From Ignavibacteriota bacterium (GTDB lineage Bacteria > Bacteroidota > Ignavibacteria > Ignavibacteriales > Melioribacteraceae): 64,000 bases of DNA. A model generated the notes under the pieces. The model saw nothing but the letters and a program-made list of their open reading frames with translations, had not been told where the DNA came from and did no database searches. Below are positions 16,656 to 25,118 of the stretch, piece after piece; the first letter of the stretch is position 1; each line of letters begins with the position of its first letter. Location of the stretch: contig JADJWT010000001.1 in the NCBI GenBank assembly GCA_016716225.1, positions 3,420,501 through 3,484,500 on the forward strand. Direction: 5' to 3'. The position numbers were made by a program, and so were the translations under genes.

Positions 16656-17850
16656 TATTTCCTCCGTTGGAGTAATTTAAAACTTCATCTTTGAAATTTT
16701 CTAAAATTGAAATAAATGAATTTGGGCTTGATTGACCCAATCCACATTTTGAAGCGACTTGCATTGTTTTTCCTAAATCTTTTAACTTATTCAGATATGT
16801 AAATGTATGTTCACCCTTTTCAATCATTTCAACGCCTTCTAGCAATTTAACATTTCCAATTCTGCAAGGCGTGCATTGACCGCAAGACTCTTCAACAAAA
16901 AATTCCATAAAGTTTTTCAGAACTTTTAACATATTTCTTGATTCATTAAAAATTATAACTGAACCACCGGTTGAGATATCCTCATAAGAAAGTTTTCTAT
17001 CAAATTGTGATTTTGGAATGCAAAATCCGGAAGCTCCTCCAATTTGCACAGCTTTTGTGTTTTTAGCTTCTACTAAATTTAGAAGTTCATTAATTGTTGT
17101 ACCCCAAGGTAATTCATATACACCTGGTTTTGCACAATCTCCGGAAACAGAAAATAATTTTGATCCGGAAGAATTATCAGTTCCAACATTTAAAAACCAT
17201 TCTGCACCTTTTAAAACTATGTGAGGAATTGTTGCAAGTGTTTCAACATTATTAACAGAAGTTGGTTTTCCGTTATAGCCCGTATTTACTGGGTATGGAG
17301 GTCTATTTCTTGCTTCACCTCTGTTGCCTTCTAAAGATTCAATTAGTGCAGTTTCTTCACCGCAAACATAAGCTCCTGAACCAAGAAAAATTTCTATATC
17401 AAATTCAAATCCAACTTTTCCTAAAATATCTTTCCCAAGTAAATTATCTTTTCTCATTTCATTCAAGTAATCTTGCAGAGATTTTAGTAGATATTCATAT
17501 TCTCCGCGTAAATAAATAATTCCCTTTTTTGCTCCAATTGTATATCCGGCTATTACCATACCATCCATTACAAGTTCCGGATATTCAACAAGCAATACTC
17601 GATCTTTAAAAGTTCCCGGTTCGCCTTCATCAGCATTACAAATTATATATTTTTCATCACTGATTGAAGCTGCTGTAAGCATCCACTTTGTAGAAGTTGG
17701 AAATCCAGCACCACCGCGACCTTTTAATTTTGATGTTTTTAATTCAAGTAAAATTTCTTCTCTTTTTAATGAAATAGCTTTTTTAATTCCATCTCCTCTT
17801 AAATATTCAGAGAAAATGACTTTGCCTTGTCTATTTTTATTCTTATTCAT
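16642..17850 (-). CDS. hydB: NADH-binding flavoprotein subunit of [FeFe]-hydrogenase, short form (set 1)
   Basis: I start this at ATG 17850, which has AGGGAG directly upstream; a GTG four codons earlier is possible. The 402-residue protein is a bare NuoF/51-kDa core. The FMN/NADH glycine-rich loop KGRGGAGFPTSTKW lies at about 43-56, NADEGEPGTFKDR at 72-84, and GSGAYVCGEETALIESLEG at 158-175. The SLBB domain follows, then one [4Fe-4S] site (Cys323, 326, 329 and 369). It lacks both the N-terminal thioredoxin-like domain and the C-terminal double-[4Fe-4S] ferredoxin domain seen in HydB2. It would accept electrons from, or give them to, NAD(H) and link HydC1 to HydA1. Loss of the outer clusters raises the possibility that this complex is NADH-linked but not ferredoxin-bifurcating. 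Confidence 0.92.
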   Translation of the reverse strand: MNKNKNRQGKVIFSEYLRGDGIKKAISLKREEILLELKTSKLKGRGGAGFPTSTKWMLTAASISDEKYIICNADEGEPGTFKDRVLLVEYPELVMDGMVIAGYTIGAKKGIIYLRGEYEYLLKSLQDYLNEMRKDNLLGKDILGKVGFEFDIEIFLGSGAYVCGEETALIESLEGNRGEARNRPPYPVNTGYNGKPTSVNNVETLATIPHIVLKGAEWFLNVGTDNSSGSKLFSVSGDCAKPGVYELPWGTTINELLNLVEAKNTKAVQIGGASGFCIPKSQFDRKLSYEDISTGGSVIIFNESRNMLKVLKNFMEFFVEESCGQCTPCRIGNVKLLEGVEMIEKGEHTFTYLNKLKDLGKTMQVASKCGLGQSSPNSFISILENFKDEVLNYSNGGNNGRI

Positions 17851-17858
17851 TTTCTCCC

Positions 17859-18332
17859 TCACTTAACTTCATTTAAAAGTTTAATTGCTTTTTCCGGTGT
17901 TAATTTTGTATATACTCGATCATTAATTGACATTGCAGGAGATTCATCGCAAAGCCCAAGGCAATTTGCAAATTCAACAGTGAATTTATTATCCTTGGTT
18001 GTATCTCCAATTTTAATTTTAAGTTCTCTTTCAATTGCTTTAACAAGAGATTCTTTTCCCTTCATATCACAAGAAATTGTTTGGCAAATTCTTACAATAT
18101 TTCTTCCTTTAGGTTTTGAGTTTAAAAATGAATAAAATGAAATTACGCTGTACACTTCAACAGGATGAATATTAAGATGACGTGCAATTTCTTGTTGTGC
18201 ATAATCAGAAATGTAACGGTGTTTTTTTTGAATCTCATGTAGAATGGTTAATAAAGCAGATCGATTGTTACCATGCTTTTTTACTAATAATTCGATTTCT
18301 TCGGCAAGCGAAGTTTTCTCTTCAACAAACAT
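17859..18332 (-). CDS. hydC: NuoE-like [2Fe-2S] subunit of [FeFe]-hydrogenase (set 1)
   Basis: The 157-residue protein is the 24-kDa (NuoE) type. A helical N-terminal part contains LLTILHEIQKKHRYISD and HLNIHPVEVYSVISFYSF. A thioredoxin-like domain follows, with the four [2Fe-2S] Cys in ICQTISCDMKG and ANCLGLCDESPA. It carries electrons between the flavin of HydB1 and other clusters in the complex. The ATG at 18332 is preceded by GGGGAG, a strong ribosome site. Its stop codon lies 8 bp before the hydB1 start, so the two are coupled. Confidence 0.93.
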   Translation of the reverse strand: MFVEEKTSLAEEIELLVKKHGNNRSALLTILHEIQKKHRYISDYAQQEIARHLNIHPVEVYSVISFYSFLNSKPKGRNIVRICQTISCDMKGKESLVKAIERELKIKIGDTTKDNKFTVEFANCLGLCDESPAMSINDRVYTKLTPEKAIKLLNEVK

Positions 18333-18351
18333 AATTAACTCCCCAAATTTC

Positions 18352-18714
18352 TTAAAGTAAGTTTTGAACTTTCTTAATTAATTCTTCCGGTGAAATTGGC
18401 TTTTCGACAAAATCATCTACTGGAACTAAATCATTAGCTCCAAAATGTAATCCAATAGCTTTTGAAATTGAAGTATACATTAAGATTGGGGTTTTAATAC
18501 CTTCTTTTCTAAATCTCTGGGCAAGAAAAAAACCATCGTCAGCTTCATCCATCATAACATCAAGAATAATTAAATTGGGTTTCTCTTTTGTCACAATTTC
18601 AAAACCAGTTGTAGGATTAGATGCGGTTACAACTTCATAGCCATTCGCTTCTAAAATTAATGTACTTGCTTCCAAAATATCTGGATCATCATCAATCACA
18701 GCGATTAGTGCCAT
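18352..18714 (-). CDS. Single-domain response regulator (receiver only)
   Basis: This 120-residue protein is one CheY-like receiver with no output domain. The acidic pair is in IDDDPDILEA, the phosphoacceptor Asp is in LIILDVMMDEADDGF (about residue 52), the Thr/Ser switch is in MYTSIS, and the Lys is in FVEKPIS. The insert DEADDGF after the phosphoacceptor resembles the one in the other single receiver of this cluster (EEHDSGF), which suggests duplication. It would pass a phosphoryl group or act by protein contact, for example on the hydrogenase or on the neighbouring kinase. AGGAG lies upstream of the ATG. It lies 19 bp upstream of hydC1 in the same transcript. Confidence 0.93.
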   Translation of the reverse strand: MALIAVIDDDPDILEASTLILEANGYEVVTASNPTTGFEIVTKEKPNLIILDVMMDEADDGFFLAQRFRKEGIKTPILMYTSISKAIGLHFGANDLVPVDDFVEKPISPEELIKKVQNLL

Positions 18715-18739
18715 ATTGTTCTCCTAGTTAAGTGTCTAT

Positions 18740-20215
18740 TTATTTAAATGGAAAGTGTACAGTGAAGTTACTTCCTTCGTTATATACACTTTCTACATTT
18801 ATCTTTCCTTGGTTTGCATCTACTAATCTTTTAACAATTGATAAGCCTAAGCCTGTTCCACTAACTAACTTTGTATGTTTGTTTTTCGCTCTATAAAATT
18901 GCTGAAACAAATTTTGTTTTTCATCATCTTTTAAACCAATCCCAGTATCAGAAATAGAAACTGAAATAAAATTTTTATTCAGCAAATAGTTAATATTTAT
19001 TTTACCATTCTCTATGTTATATTTTACTGCATTACTAAGTAAGTTTGAAAATATTTTTGTAATATCATTTCGGTCAATTTTTATTTCTGGAATTTCAAAT
19101 ATTTTATTATGATTTATCGAAATTGATTTTTTCTTAATTTCGAGTTCTAATATATCAAGACAAGATTTTATAACTTCCGGTATTGATACAAATTCAGTTT
19201 GCTTAACTATATGATTTGTGTCGATTCTTGAAATATCAAGTAAATCATTTACTAAATCCAACGAACCTTTTAACCTTAAAAGTGATCTTTGTAAATATTG
19301 TTTTTGTTTGTCAAGCGGTACAACTAATGAATCATTGGTTAGAATATCCAAATATCCTAAAACTGCTGCAAGAGGGGTTTTCAATTCATGTGCAACCATA
19401 GAAACAAACTGCGATTTTATTGTTTCAATTTGTTTTAACCCCGTAATATTCTTAAGCACAACTACAACTCCAGCAAAGGTTCCATCCGGATGTGGAACTC
19501 TTGTGCAAGTTGCTTCAATTATTAATTCATTATTTGGATGTATTTCAACTTCTGTTGTGTAAGATTTTCCTTTGGGATTTTCTGAAGCTAAAATTTCATT
19601 AACAAGTTTTGCAATATTTGCAGGAAGTTTTTCAATAATTTCATCTTCAATTTTGAGTTCATCAAAATTTAATTTTTGCAAACATGCTTTATTATAATAG
19701 ACAAGTTTTCTTTCTTTATTAATTAACAAAACACCGCTGCTAATTGCCTCGATAATTGTATTTAGTCTACTTTTCTCATGAGCAATTGTGGTAAGATTTC
19801 TTTCCCTTTCCTTTTTTAATTCAAGAGATTCAATAATTAGTTTTCTTTGTCTTATTCCCTTTTCGATTTGATGAAGTAATTCTTTTGGCGTGAATGGTTT
19901 TGTAAAATAATTAAATGCTCCTAATTTTGCTGCTTGAATTGCAGATTCATAAGTTCCATAAGCTGTAAAAATGATATAAACTGAATTTGGCTTTTTACTT
20001 ACTAATTCTTTAAGAACTATAAGTCCATTTTTATCAGGTAGATTAAGATCAATTAATACAACATCAAAATCATTTTGAGAGCCTAAGGAAATTCCTTTTT
20101 CAGCATTTTCGGCGCAAATTACATCAAACTTTTTTTTCTTTAATAATTTTTCAGTTCCTAATCTTAATCCTTTTTCATCATCAATAAACAATATTTTTGG
20201 ATAATCAATATCCAT
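18740..20215 (-). CDS. Hybrid sensor kinase: receiver-PAS-HisKA-HATPase
   Basis: The 491-residue protein has no membrane segment. Residues 1-120 form an N-terminal receiver (FIDDEKGLRLG, phosphoacceptor in VVLIDLNLPDKNG, Lys in YFTKPFTPKEL). A helical linker leads to a PAS domain (about 145-255, AISSGVLLINKERKLVYYNKA). HisKA carries the His in MVAHELKTPLAAVLGY, and the ATPase domain shows IFSNLLSNAVKYN, ISDTGIGLKDDE and GTGLGLSIVKRLV. A receiver at the input end means the kinase can itself be controlled by phosphorylation. The PAS could bind flavin, haem or another redox cofactor, but no haem-type Cys or His pattern is obvious. Its place between two hydrogenase operons suggests sensing of cytoplasmic redox state. 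Confidence 0.93.
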   Translation of the reverse strand: MDIDYPKILFIDDEKGLRLGTEKLLKKKKFDVICAENAEKGISLGSQNDFDVVLIDLNLPDKNGLIVLKELVSKKPNSVYIIFTAYGTYESAIQAAKLGAFNYFTKPFTPKELLHQIEKGIRQRKLIIESLELKKERERNLTTIAHEKSRLNTIIEAISSGVLLINKERKLVYYNKACLQKLNFDELKIEDEIIEKLPANIAKLVNEILASENPKGKSYTTEVEIHPNNELIIEATCTRVPHPDGTFAGVVVVLKNITGLKQIETIKSQFVSMVAHELKTPLAAVLGYLDILTNDSLVVPLDKQKQYLQRSLLRLKGSLDLVNDLLDISRIDTNHIVKQTEFVSIPEVIKSCLDILELEIKKKSISINHNKIFEIPEIKIDRNDITKIFSNLLSNAVKYNIENGKININYLLNKNFISVSISDTGIGLKDDEKQNLFQQFYRAKNKHTKLVSGTGLGLSIVKRLVDANQGKINVESVYNEGSNFTVHFPFK

Positions 20216-20233
20216 AAAACTATTATTCCAAGT

Positions 20234-20638
20234 TCATTCGTAATATTTATTTAGCTGTGTAATTAATTCATCAATAACAATTGGTTTGTTTAAAATTGCA
20301 TCACATTTAATCCACTTTTTTTCTTCAGATGTTGCCGTACTAAATTTGAAACCGGTATCATATGTTGCGGAAGTTAAAATAATAACCGGAATTTTTTGAC
20401 CAATTTCATTTTTCTTTAGTTTATGGCATAAAACAAATCCGCTATCATGTTCTTCCATAATTAAATCAACAATTGCGGCATCCGGTTTAATTTCTAAAAA
20501 TTTTTTTAATCCTTCTTTTCCGGATTCAGCTGTAATAACTTCAAGTCCTTTATTTTCAAGCAATAATTTATTTTGTTCTAATAAATCCAAGTCATCATCA
20601 ACAAGAAGTATTTTTTTTATTCTACTAGTAATTTCCAT
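20234..20638 (-). CDS. Single-domain response regulator (receiver only)
   Basis: This 134-residue receiver has LLVDDDLDLLEQ for the acidic pair, AAIVDLIMEEHDSGF for the phosphoacceptor region, ILTSAT for the switch, and ILNKPIV for the Lys. An insert of about 15 residues (TGFKFSTATSEEKKWIK) before the last strand sets it apart from CheY proper. There is no DNA-binding domain, so output must be through protein contact or phosphotransfer. A GGAG site precedes the ATG. It lies 24 bp downstream of hydA2 and 18 bp upstream of the hybrid kinase, in the middle of the hydrogenase cluster. Confidence 0.92.
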   Translation of the reverse strand: MEITSRIKKILLVDDDLDLLEQNKLLLENKGLEVITAESGKEGLKKFLEIKPDAAIVDLIMEEHDSGFVLCHKLKKNEIGQKIPVIILTSATYDTGFKFSTATSEEKKWIKCDAILNKPIVIDELITQLNKYYE

Positions 20639-20662
20639 TTATATTCTCCGACTCAATTTTAT

Positions 20663-22390
20663 TTATTGCTTAAGTATAGTTTTTCTATCAACGTAAGTTG
20701 TATGTAAAATCTCATGCGCTTTATGGCTATTAGGTTTTTCAAAATATTCTTCATATAGTTTTTTAACAGATTCATTTTCATGCGATCTTCTATTCTGCAT
20801 ATTTTTATCAATTTGGTAAAGTACTTTTACTCTTTGAATTAACTTTTCCGTTTTTTGATGTATTGGTTGACCACCGCCGTTTATGCAACCTCCTGGACAA
20901 GCCATTACTTCAACAAAATGATATTTTGAATTACCATTTTCAATTTCATCCAAAATTGGTTTAATATTTCCAATTCCGTTTACGACTGCAACATTAACTT
21001 CCAAATCATTTATTTTAATTGTACTTTCTTTTATTCCTTTCATTCCTCTGATATCTTGAAGTTCTAAATTATCCAATTCGGTTCCAGTTAAATTAAAATA
21101 TGCTGTTCTAAGTGCAGCTTCCATTACTCCTCCAGATGTTCCGAAAATTGCAGCTGCGCCGGTTGATTCGCCAAGCGGATTATCAAATTCCGATTCCGGC
21201 AAATCTTCAAATTCAATTCCGGCAATATTAAAGAGACGAACTAGTTCTCTAGTTGTAAGAACTTCATCAACATCCATCAATTTATTTTCAGAAAGTTCTG
21301 GTCTCTCTGATTCAAATTTTTTAACTGTACAGGGCATAATTGAAACAATAAATAAATCTTCTGGTTTAAGTCCAGTTTTTTGAGCAAAATAAGTTTTTAA
21401 AACTGCACCTTCCATTTCATGCGGAGATTTACAAGTTGAAACATGATTTAATAATTGCGGTCTGTTCTGCTCTATATATTTTACCCATCCCGGGCAGCAG
21501 CTTGTAAACATTGGCATTGTTTTATTGTTTACAATTCTATTCTGAAGTTCTGCAGCTTCTTCAATAATTGTTAAATCCGCTGCAAAGTTTGTATCAAAAA
21601 CATATTTAAATCCGAGTCTTTTTAATGCTGTTACAAGCTGACCGGTAACATTTGTACCTAAAGGCAAATTATATTCTTCACCAAGAGATGCTCTAACTGC
21701 CGGGGCAACTTGTACAATTGGAATTTTTGTTTTGTTGTTTAATGCACTTGTAACTTCTTTGAGTGAACTTTTTTCCCTTAATGCAGCTGTTGGACAAACC
21801 AAAATACATTGACCACAAAGAATACAATCACTTACGTTCAATCCTTTATTATACGGAGTTGTTACATTACTTTTAAAACCGCGGTTAGTAAAATCTATAG
21901 CTCCAATTTTTTGAACTTCGTTGCAAGTTCTTACACATCTTCCACATAAAATACATTTTGCTGGATCTCTTTCCATTGATGCACTTGAAATATCAATTGC
22001 ATGGCATTTACTTTCTCCAGAAAATCTATGTTCTCTAATACTGTATTGTTCCGAGAAATTTTGCAATTCACAATTTTTATTTCTTACACACACTAAACAA
22101 TCTTGCGGATGATTTTCTATCAATAACTCAACTATAGTTTTTCTTGCTCTTCTAACTCTTGGTGAATTTGTTTCAACTACCATTCCGTTATTAACCGGAT
22201 ATGCGCAGCTTGGTATTAATCCTCTTGATCCGGCAACTTCAACAACGCACATTCTGCAAGCTCCGGTAGGCATCATATTGCTAAGATGACAAAGTGTTGG
22301 AATCTTTATACCAACAGATTTTGCAGCATCTAAAATTGTCATGCCTTCATCAGCTTTTACTTGTAAATTATTTATTGTTAGTTCTATCAT
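20663..22390 (-). CDS. hydA: [FeFe]-hydrogenase catalytic subunit, trimeric NAD-linked type (set 2)
   Basis: At 575 residues this is the more canonical of the two catalytic subunits. The [2Fe-2S] ligands are Cys34, 45, 48 and 62. The His-cluster site is His94, Cys98, 101 and 107. The two [4Fe-4S] sites are Cys146/149/152/156 and 189/192/195/199. L1 is TSCCPGW with Cys298 and Cys299, L2 is MPCTVKKFE with Cys354, and L3 is EVMACPGGCINGGGQP with Cys498 and Cys502. All H-cluster ligands and the usual proton-relay Cys are present. It would make H2 in a complex with HydB2 and HydC2. A GGAG site precedes the ATG, 20 bp after hydB2. Maturases HydE, HydF and HydG must be encoded elsewhere. Confidence 0.95.
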   Translation of the reverse strand: MIELTINNLQVKADEGMTILDAAKSVGIKIPTLCHLSNMMPTGACRMCVVEVAGSRGLIPSCAYPVNNGMVVETNSPRVRRARKTIVELLIENHPQDCLVCVRNKNCELQNFSEQYSIREHRFSGESKCHAIDISSASMERDPAKCILCGRCVRTCNEVQKIGAIDFTNRGFKSNVTTPYNKGLNVSDCILCGQCILVCPTAALREKSSLKEVTSALNNKTKIPIVQVAPAVRASLGEEYNLPLGTNVTGQLVTALKRLGFKYVFDTNFAADLTIIEEAAELQNRIVNNKTMPMFTSCCPGWVKYIEQNRPQLLNHVSTCKSPHEMEGAVLKTYFAQKTGLKPEDLFIVSIMPCTVKKFESERPELSENKLMDVDEVLTTRELVRLFNIAGIEFEDLPESEFDNPLGESTGAAAIFGTSGGVMEAALRTAYFNLTGTELDNLELQDIRGMKGIKESTIKINDLEVNVAVVNGIGNIKPILDEIENGNSKYHFVEVMACPGGCINGGGQPIHQKTEKLIQRVKVLYQIDKNMQNRRSHENESVKKLYEEYFEKPNSHKAHEILHTTYVDRKTILKQ

Positions 22391-22410
22391 TATTTCTCCG
22401 AGTCAAAATT

Positions 22411-24381
22411 TTAATTTGCTTCAATTGCTTCAAATCTGCACGTCTCAATGCACATTCCACATTTAATACATTTTGATTCAACAATTGTATAAGGATGTTT
22501 TGCTTCTCCAACAATTGCTTCGGATGGACATTTTCTTGCACACAATCCACAACCGTTACAAATTTCTGTAATAACTTTATACGTTAATAATTCTTTGCAA
22601 ACCCCAGCTGGACATTCTCTATCAAATAAATGACTTTCATATTCATCTTTGAAATATCTTAACCCAGATAAAACCGGATTTGGTGCTGATTGTCCTAATC
22701 CACATAACGATGTATCTTGAATTACTTCTGCCAGTCTTTCAAGATGAATAATTCCTTTAAATCTTTGAAGCTGATCTAATTTATTTGTTGTTCCTTTGTA
22801 GCTTATTGGAATTCTTTCAATAATTTCCAACATTCTTTTTGTTCCTTCACGACAAGGGACACATTTTCCACAAGATTCATTTTGAATAAATGTTAAAAAG
22901 AATTTTGCAACATCAACCATGCAAGTTCCTTCATCCATTACAACAAATCCTCCAGAACCCATCATTGCACCAACTTGCTTAAGTGATTCATAATCAACTT
23001 TTGTATCTAAAACACTGTCCGGCAAACATCCGCCAGAAGGACCGCCAATTTGAACTGCTTTAAATTTTTTCCCGTTTGGAATTCCGCCGCCAATATCAAA
23101 TACAACTTCGCGTAAAGTTATTCCCATCGGTACTTCAACCAAGCCGCTAAATTCAACCATTCCGCTTAATGCAAAAACTTTTGTACCTTTACTAGATTCA
23201 GTTCCGATTTTTGCAAACCACTCACCACCATTTTTTATAATTGATGTAATATTTGCAAATGTTTCAACATTATTAATTACTGTTGGTTTTCCCCAAAGAC
23301 CCGATACAGCTGGGTAAGGCGGACGGGGTTTTGGCATTCCTCTTTTTCCTTCAATCGATGCAATTAATGCAGTTTCTTCACCGCAAACAAATGCACCAGC
23401 ACCTTTTTTAATTTTTATTTTAAAATTAAAATCACTTCCTAAAATATTCTCACCAAGAATTCCGTAATTTTCGCATTGATGAATTGTATTTTCTAATCTT
23501 TCAATAGCGAGAGGATATTCAGCACGACAGTAAATATATCCAAAGCATGCACCTATTGCATAAGCTCCAATTATCATTCCCTCAATTAATTTAAAAGGAT
23601 CGCTTTCTAAAACTGATCGATCCATAAAAGCACCAGGATCACCTTCATCTGCATTGCAAATTAAATATTTTATTTCTGATTTTTGATTATAAGCAAATTC
23701 CCATTTTTTACCTGTTGGAAATCCACCTCCACCTCTTCCTCTTAAACCGCTTTTAATTATATCATCTACAACATCTTTTCTTGAATATGATTTCAAAATT
23801 TTACTTAATGCCGAAAAACCGCCGTTAACAATATATTCATCAATAGATAAAGGAGAGATAATTCCACAATTTTCTAAAACAATTTTTTTCTGTCTTCTGA
23901 AAAATGGTAAATCCGAAATATTTTTAATTCCTTCAATTCCGTTACCAAAACTCCCTAAAACTTTTTCTCTGTAAATGTCTTGTTCAACAATTGTTTTTCT
24001 AATGAATTTAGGAATGTCGTTTGGAGTAATTTCACCGTAAGAGATTCTTAAATTTCCGGGAAGTTTAATATCAACAATAACTTCTTTTGCACAATATCCT
24101 ATACATCCGGTGGGAATTATTTGAGCTTTAAGATTAAGTTTTAGCAATTCTTTCTCAATTGCCGTTTTAACTTTATCAGCACCAGAAGCTAATCCGCAAG
24201 TTCCCATTCCAATAAATATCAACGGATAATCGTGTATTTCATATTTCAGATTTTTATTCAAACTAATAATTTCATTTTTTAACTCGGCAGAAATATTATG
24301 ATTTTCCGGATTTGTACATGCGGAAATAAATTCTTTTTTCTCAATTTGATTTGATTCTAATAATTCTATATATGAATTCAT
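22411..24381 (-). CDS. hydB: NADH-binding flavoprotein subunit of [FeFe]-hydrogenase, long form (set 2)
   Basis: This 656-residue protein has three parts. Residues ~50-130 are a thioredoxin-like [2Fe-2S] domain (Cys62 in GMGTCGLASGA, Cys93 and Cys97 in TGCIGYCAKE). The middle is the NuoF core, with GLRGRGGGGFPTGKKW, NADEGDPGAFMDR and GAGAFVCGEETALIASIEG. The SLBB domain and the [4Fe-4S] site ESCGKCVPCREG plus CGLG follow. Residues ~604-656 are a ferredoxin-like domain with two [4Fe-4S] sites (Cys608/611/614/618 and 638/641/644/648). This is the full layout of electron-bifurcating HydABC complexes, in which NADH and reduced ferredoxin together drive H2 formation. Its ATG overlaps the hydC2 stop (ATGA). 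Confidence 0.95.
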   Translation of the reverse strand: MNSYIELLESNQIEKKEFISACTNPENHNISAELKNEIISLNKNLKYEIHDYPLIFIGMGTCGLASGADKVKTAIEKELLKLNLKAQIIPTGCIGYCAKEVIVDIKLPGNLRISYGEITPNDIPKFIRKTIVEQDIYREKVLGSFGNGIEGIKNISDLPFFRRQKKIVLENCGIISPLSIDEYIVNGGFSALSKILKSYSRKDVVDDIIKSGLRGRGGGGFPTGKKWEFAYNQKSEIKYLICNADEGDPGAFMDRSVLESDPFKLIEGMIIGAYAIGACFGYIYCRAEYPLAIERLENTIHQCENYGILGENILGSDFNFKIKIKKGAGAFVCGEETALIASIEGKRGMPKPRPPYPAVSGLWGKPTVINNVETFANITSIIKNGGEWFAKIGTESSKGTKVFALSGMVEFSGLVEVPMGITLREVVFDIGGGIPNGKKFKAVQIGGPSGGCLPDSVLDTKVDYESLKQVGAMMGSGGFVVMDEGTCMVDVAKFFLTFIQNESCGKCVPCREGTKRMLEIIERIPISYKGTTNKLDQLQRFKGIIHLERLAEVIQDTSLCGLGQSAPNPVLSGLRYFKDEYESHLFDRECPAGVCKELLTYKVITEICNGCGLCARKCPSEAIVGEAKHPYTIVESKCIKCGMCIETCRFEAIEAN

Positions 24382-24863
24382 ACAGCACTCTCTGCTAATT
24401 TTTCTTCATCTAATTTTGCCATATTCTTATACTTTTTAATAATCTTTGGAATTTCTTTAATTGTAACTCTTCCAAAGTATTCTTCATTAATATTAATAAC
24501 TGGAGCAATACTGCAAGCACCAATACATGCAACTGTTTCCAAAGTAAAAACTTTATCACGAGTAGTTTGTCCCGCTTTGATATTTAATTCTGTTTCCAAA
24601 GCAATTAAAATATTTGCAGAATTTTTAACATGACAAGCAGTTCCTCTGCAAACTCTAATTACATTTTTACCAAGTGGCTTTAATCTAAATTGATTATAAA
24701 AAGTTGCAACTCCGTAAACACTTGCAAAAGGTATGTTAATATATTCAGCAACTTCAGCCAAAATATTTTCAGGCAAATATCCATATTCTTGCTGGATATC
24801 TTGTAAAATTGGAATTAGATTACTTCTTTCATTTCGGGGATAATCCTCTAAAATCTTTTCCAC
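24378..24863 (-). CDS. hydC: NuoE-like [2Fe-2S] subunit of [FeFe]-hydrogenase (set 2)
   Basis: The 161-residue 24-kDa-type protein has the helical N-terminus SNLIPILQDIQQEYGYLPE and FASVYGVATFYNQF. The [2Fe-2S] Cys are in VCRGTACHVKN and VACIGACSIAPV. It is the first gene of the leftward hydrogenase transcript. The start is GTG at 24863, with GGAG about 10 bases upstream. It is more typical of bifurcating hydrogenase HydC proteins than HydC1, whose second Cys motif is CLGLCDESP. The upstream 255 bp hold the presumed promoter and several inverted repeats. Confidence 0.93.
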   Translation of the reverse strand: MEKILEDYPRNERSNLIPILQDIQQEYGYLPENILAEVAEYINIPFASVYGVATFYNQFRLKPLGKNVIRVCRGTACHVKNSANILIALETELNIKAGQTTRDKVFTLETVACIGACSIAPVININEEYFGRVTIKEIPKIIKKYKNMAKLDEEKLAESAV

Positions 24864-25118
24864 AAAATTTTCTCCATAACTTTGAAATTATGGTACATTT
24901 ACAATTTGTATGCCATTGGGTTAATTGAATAATAATTTATAATTACTAATAATAATTTTATTTTTATAAAGGATTTGTTTATCCTTTTCTTATTGGTGGG
25001 AAATAAAAATGAAAATTTCCAAAATTTGATATTTATAAAGTAATTTAATATCAATTTATGTGAATTAGCCTTTTTTCGATAATATTCTTAATTTTAATAC
25101 GGAAATAAAAATTACTAA
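24864..25118. promoter_or_regulatory. Divergent control region between hydC2 and the CDF transporter
   Basis: These 255 non-coding bases must hold the promoters of both the hydrogenase transcript (leftward) and the cation transporter (rightward). Three inverted repeats are visible. AAAGGAT/ATCCTTT lies at 24968-24974 and 24981-24987. GGAAAT/ATTTCC lies at 24999-25004 and 25015-25020. TTGATATT/AATATCAA lies at 25026-25033 and 25047-25054, and A/T pairs extend this last stem after one mismatch. Any could be an operator or hairpin. I see no clear sigma-70 -35/-10 pair, no Rex site (TTGTGAAN-type) and no tRNA or small ORF. Confidence 0.5.

Noticed and set aside
19218..19562. 114-residue frame antisense to the hybrid kinase
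   Set aside because: It lies opposite the HisKA region, with no ribosome site and no recognisable domain.
14739..24863. Complex I (NuoE/NuoF/NuoG) genes
   Set aside because: The large subunits carry complete or near-complete H-cluster motifs (L1, L2, L3) and no other nuo genes are present, so these are hydrogenase complexes.
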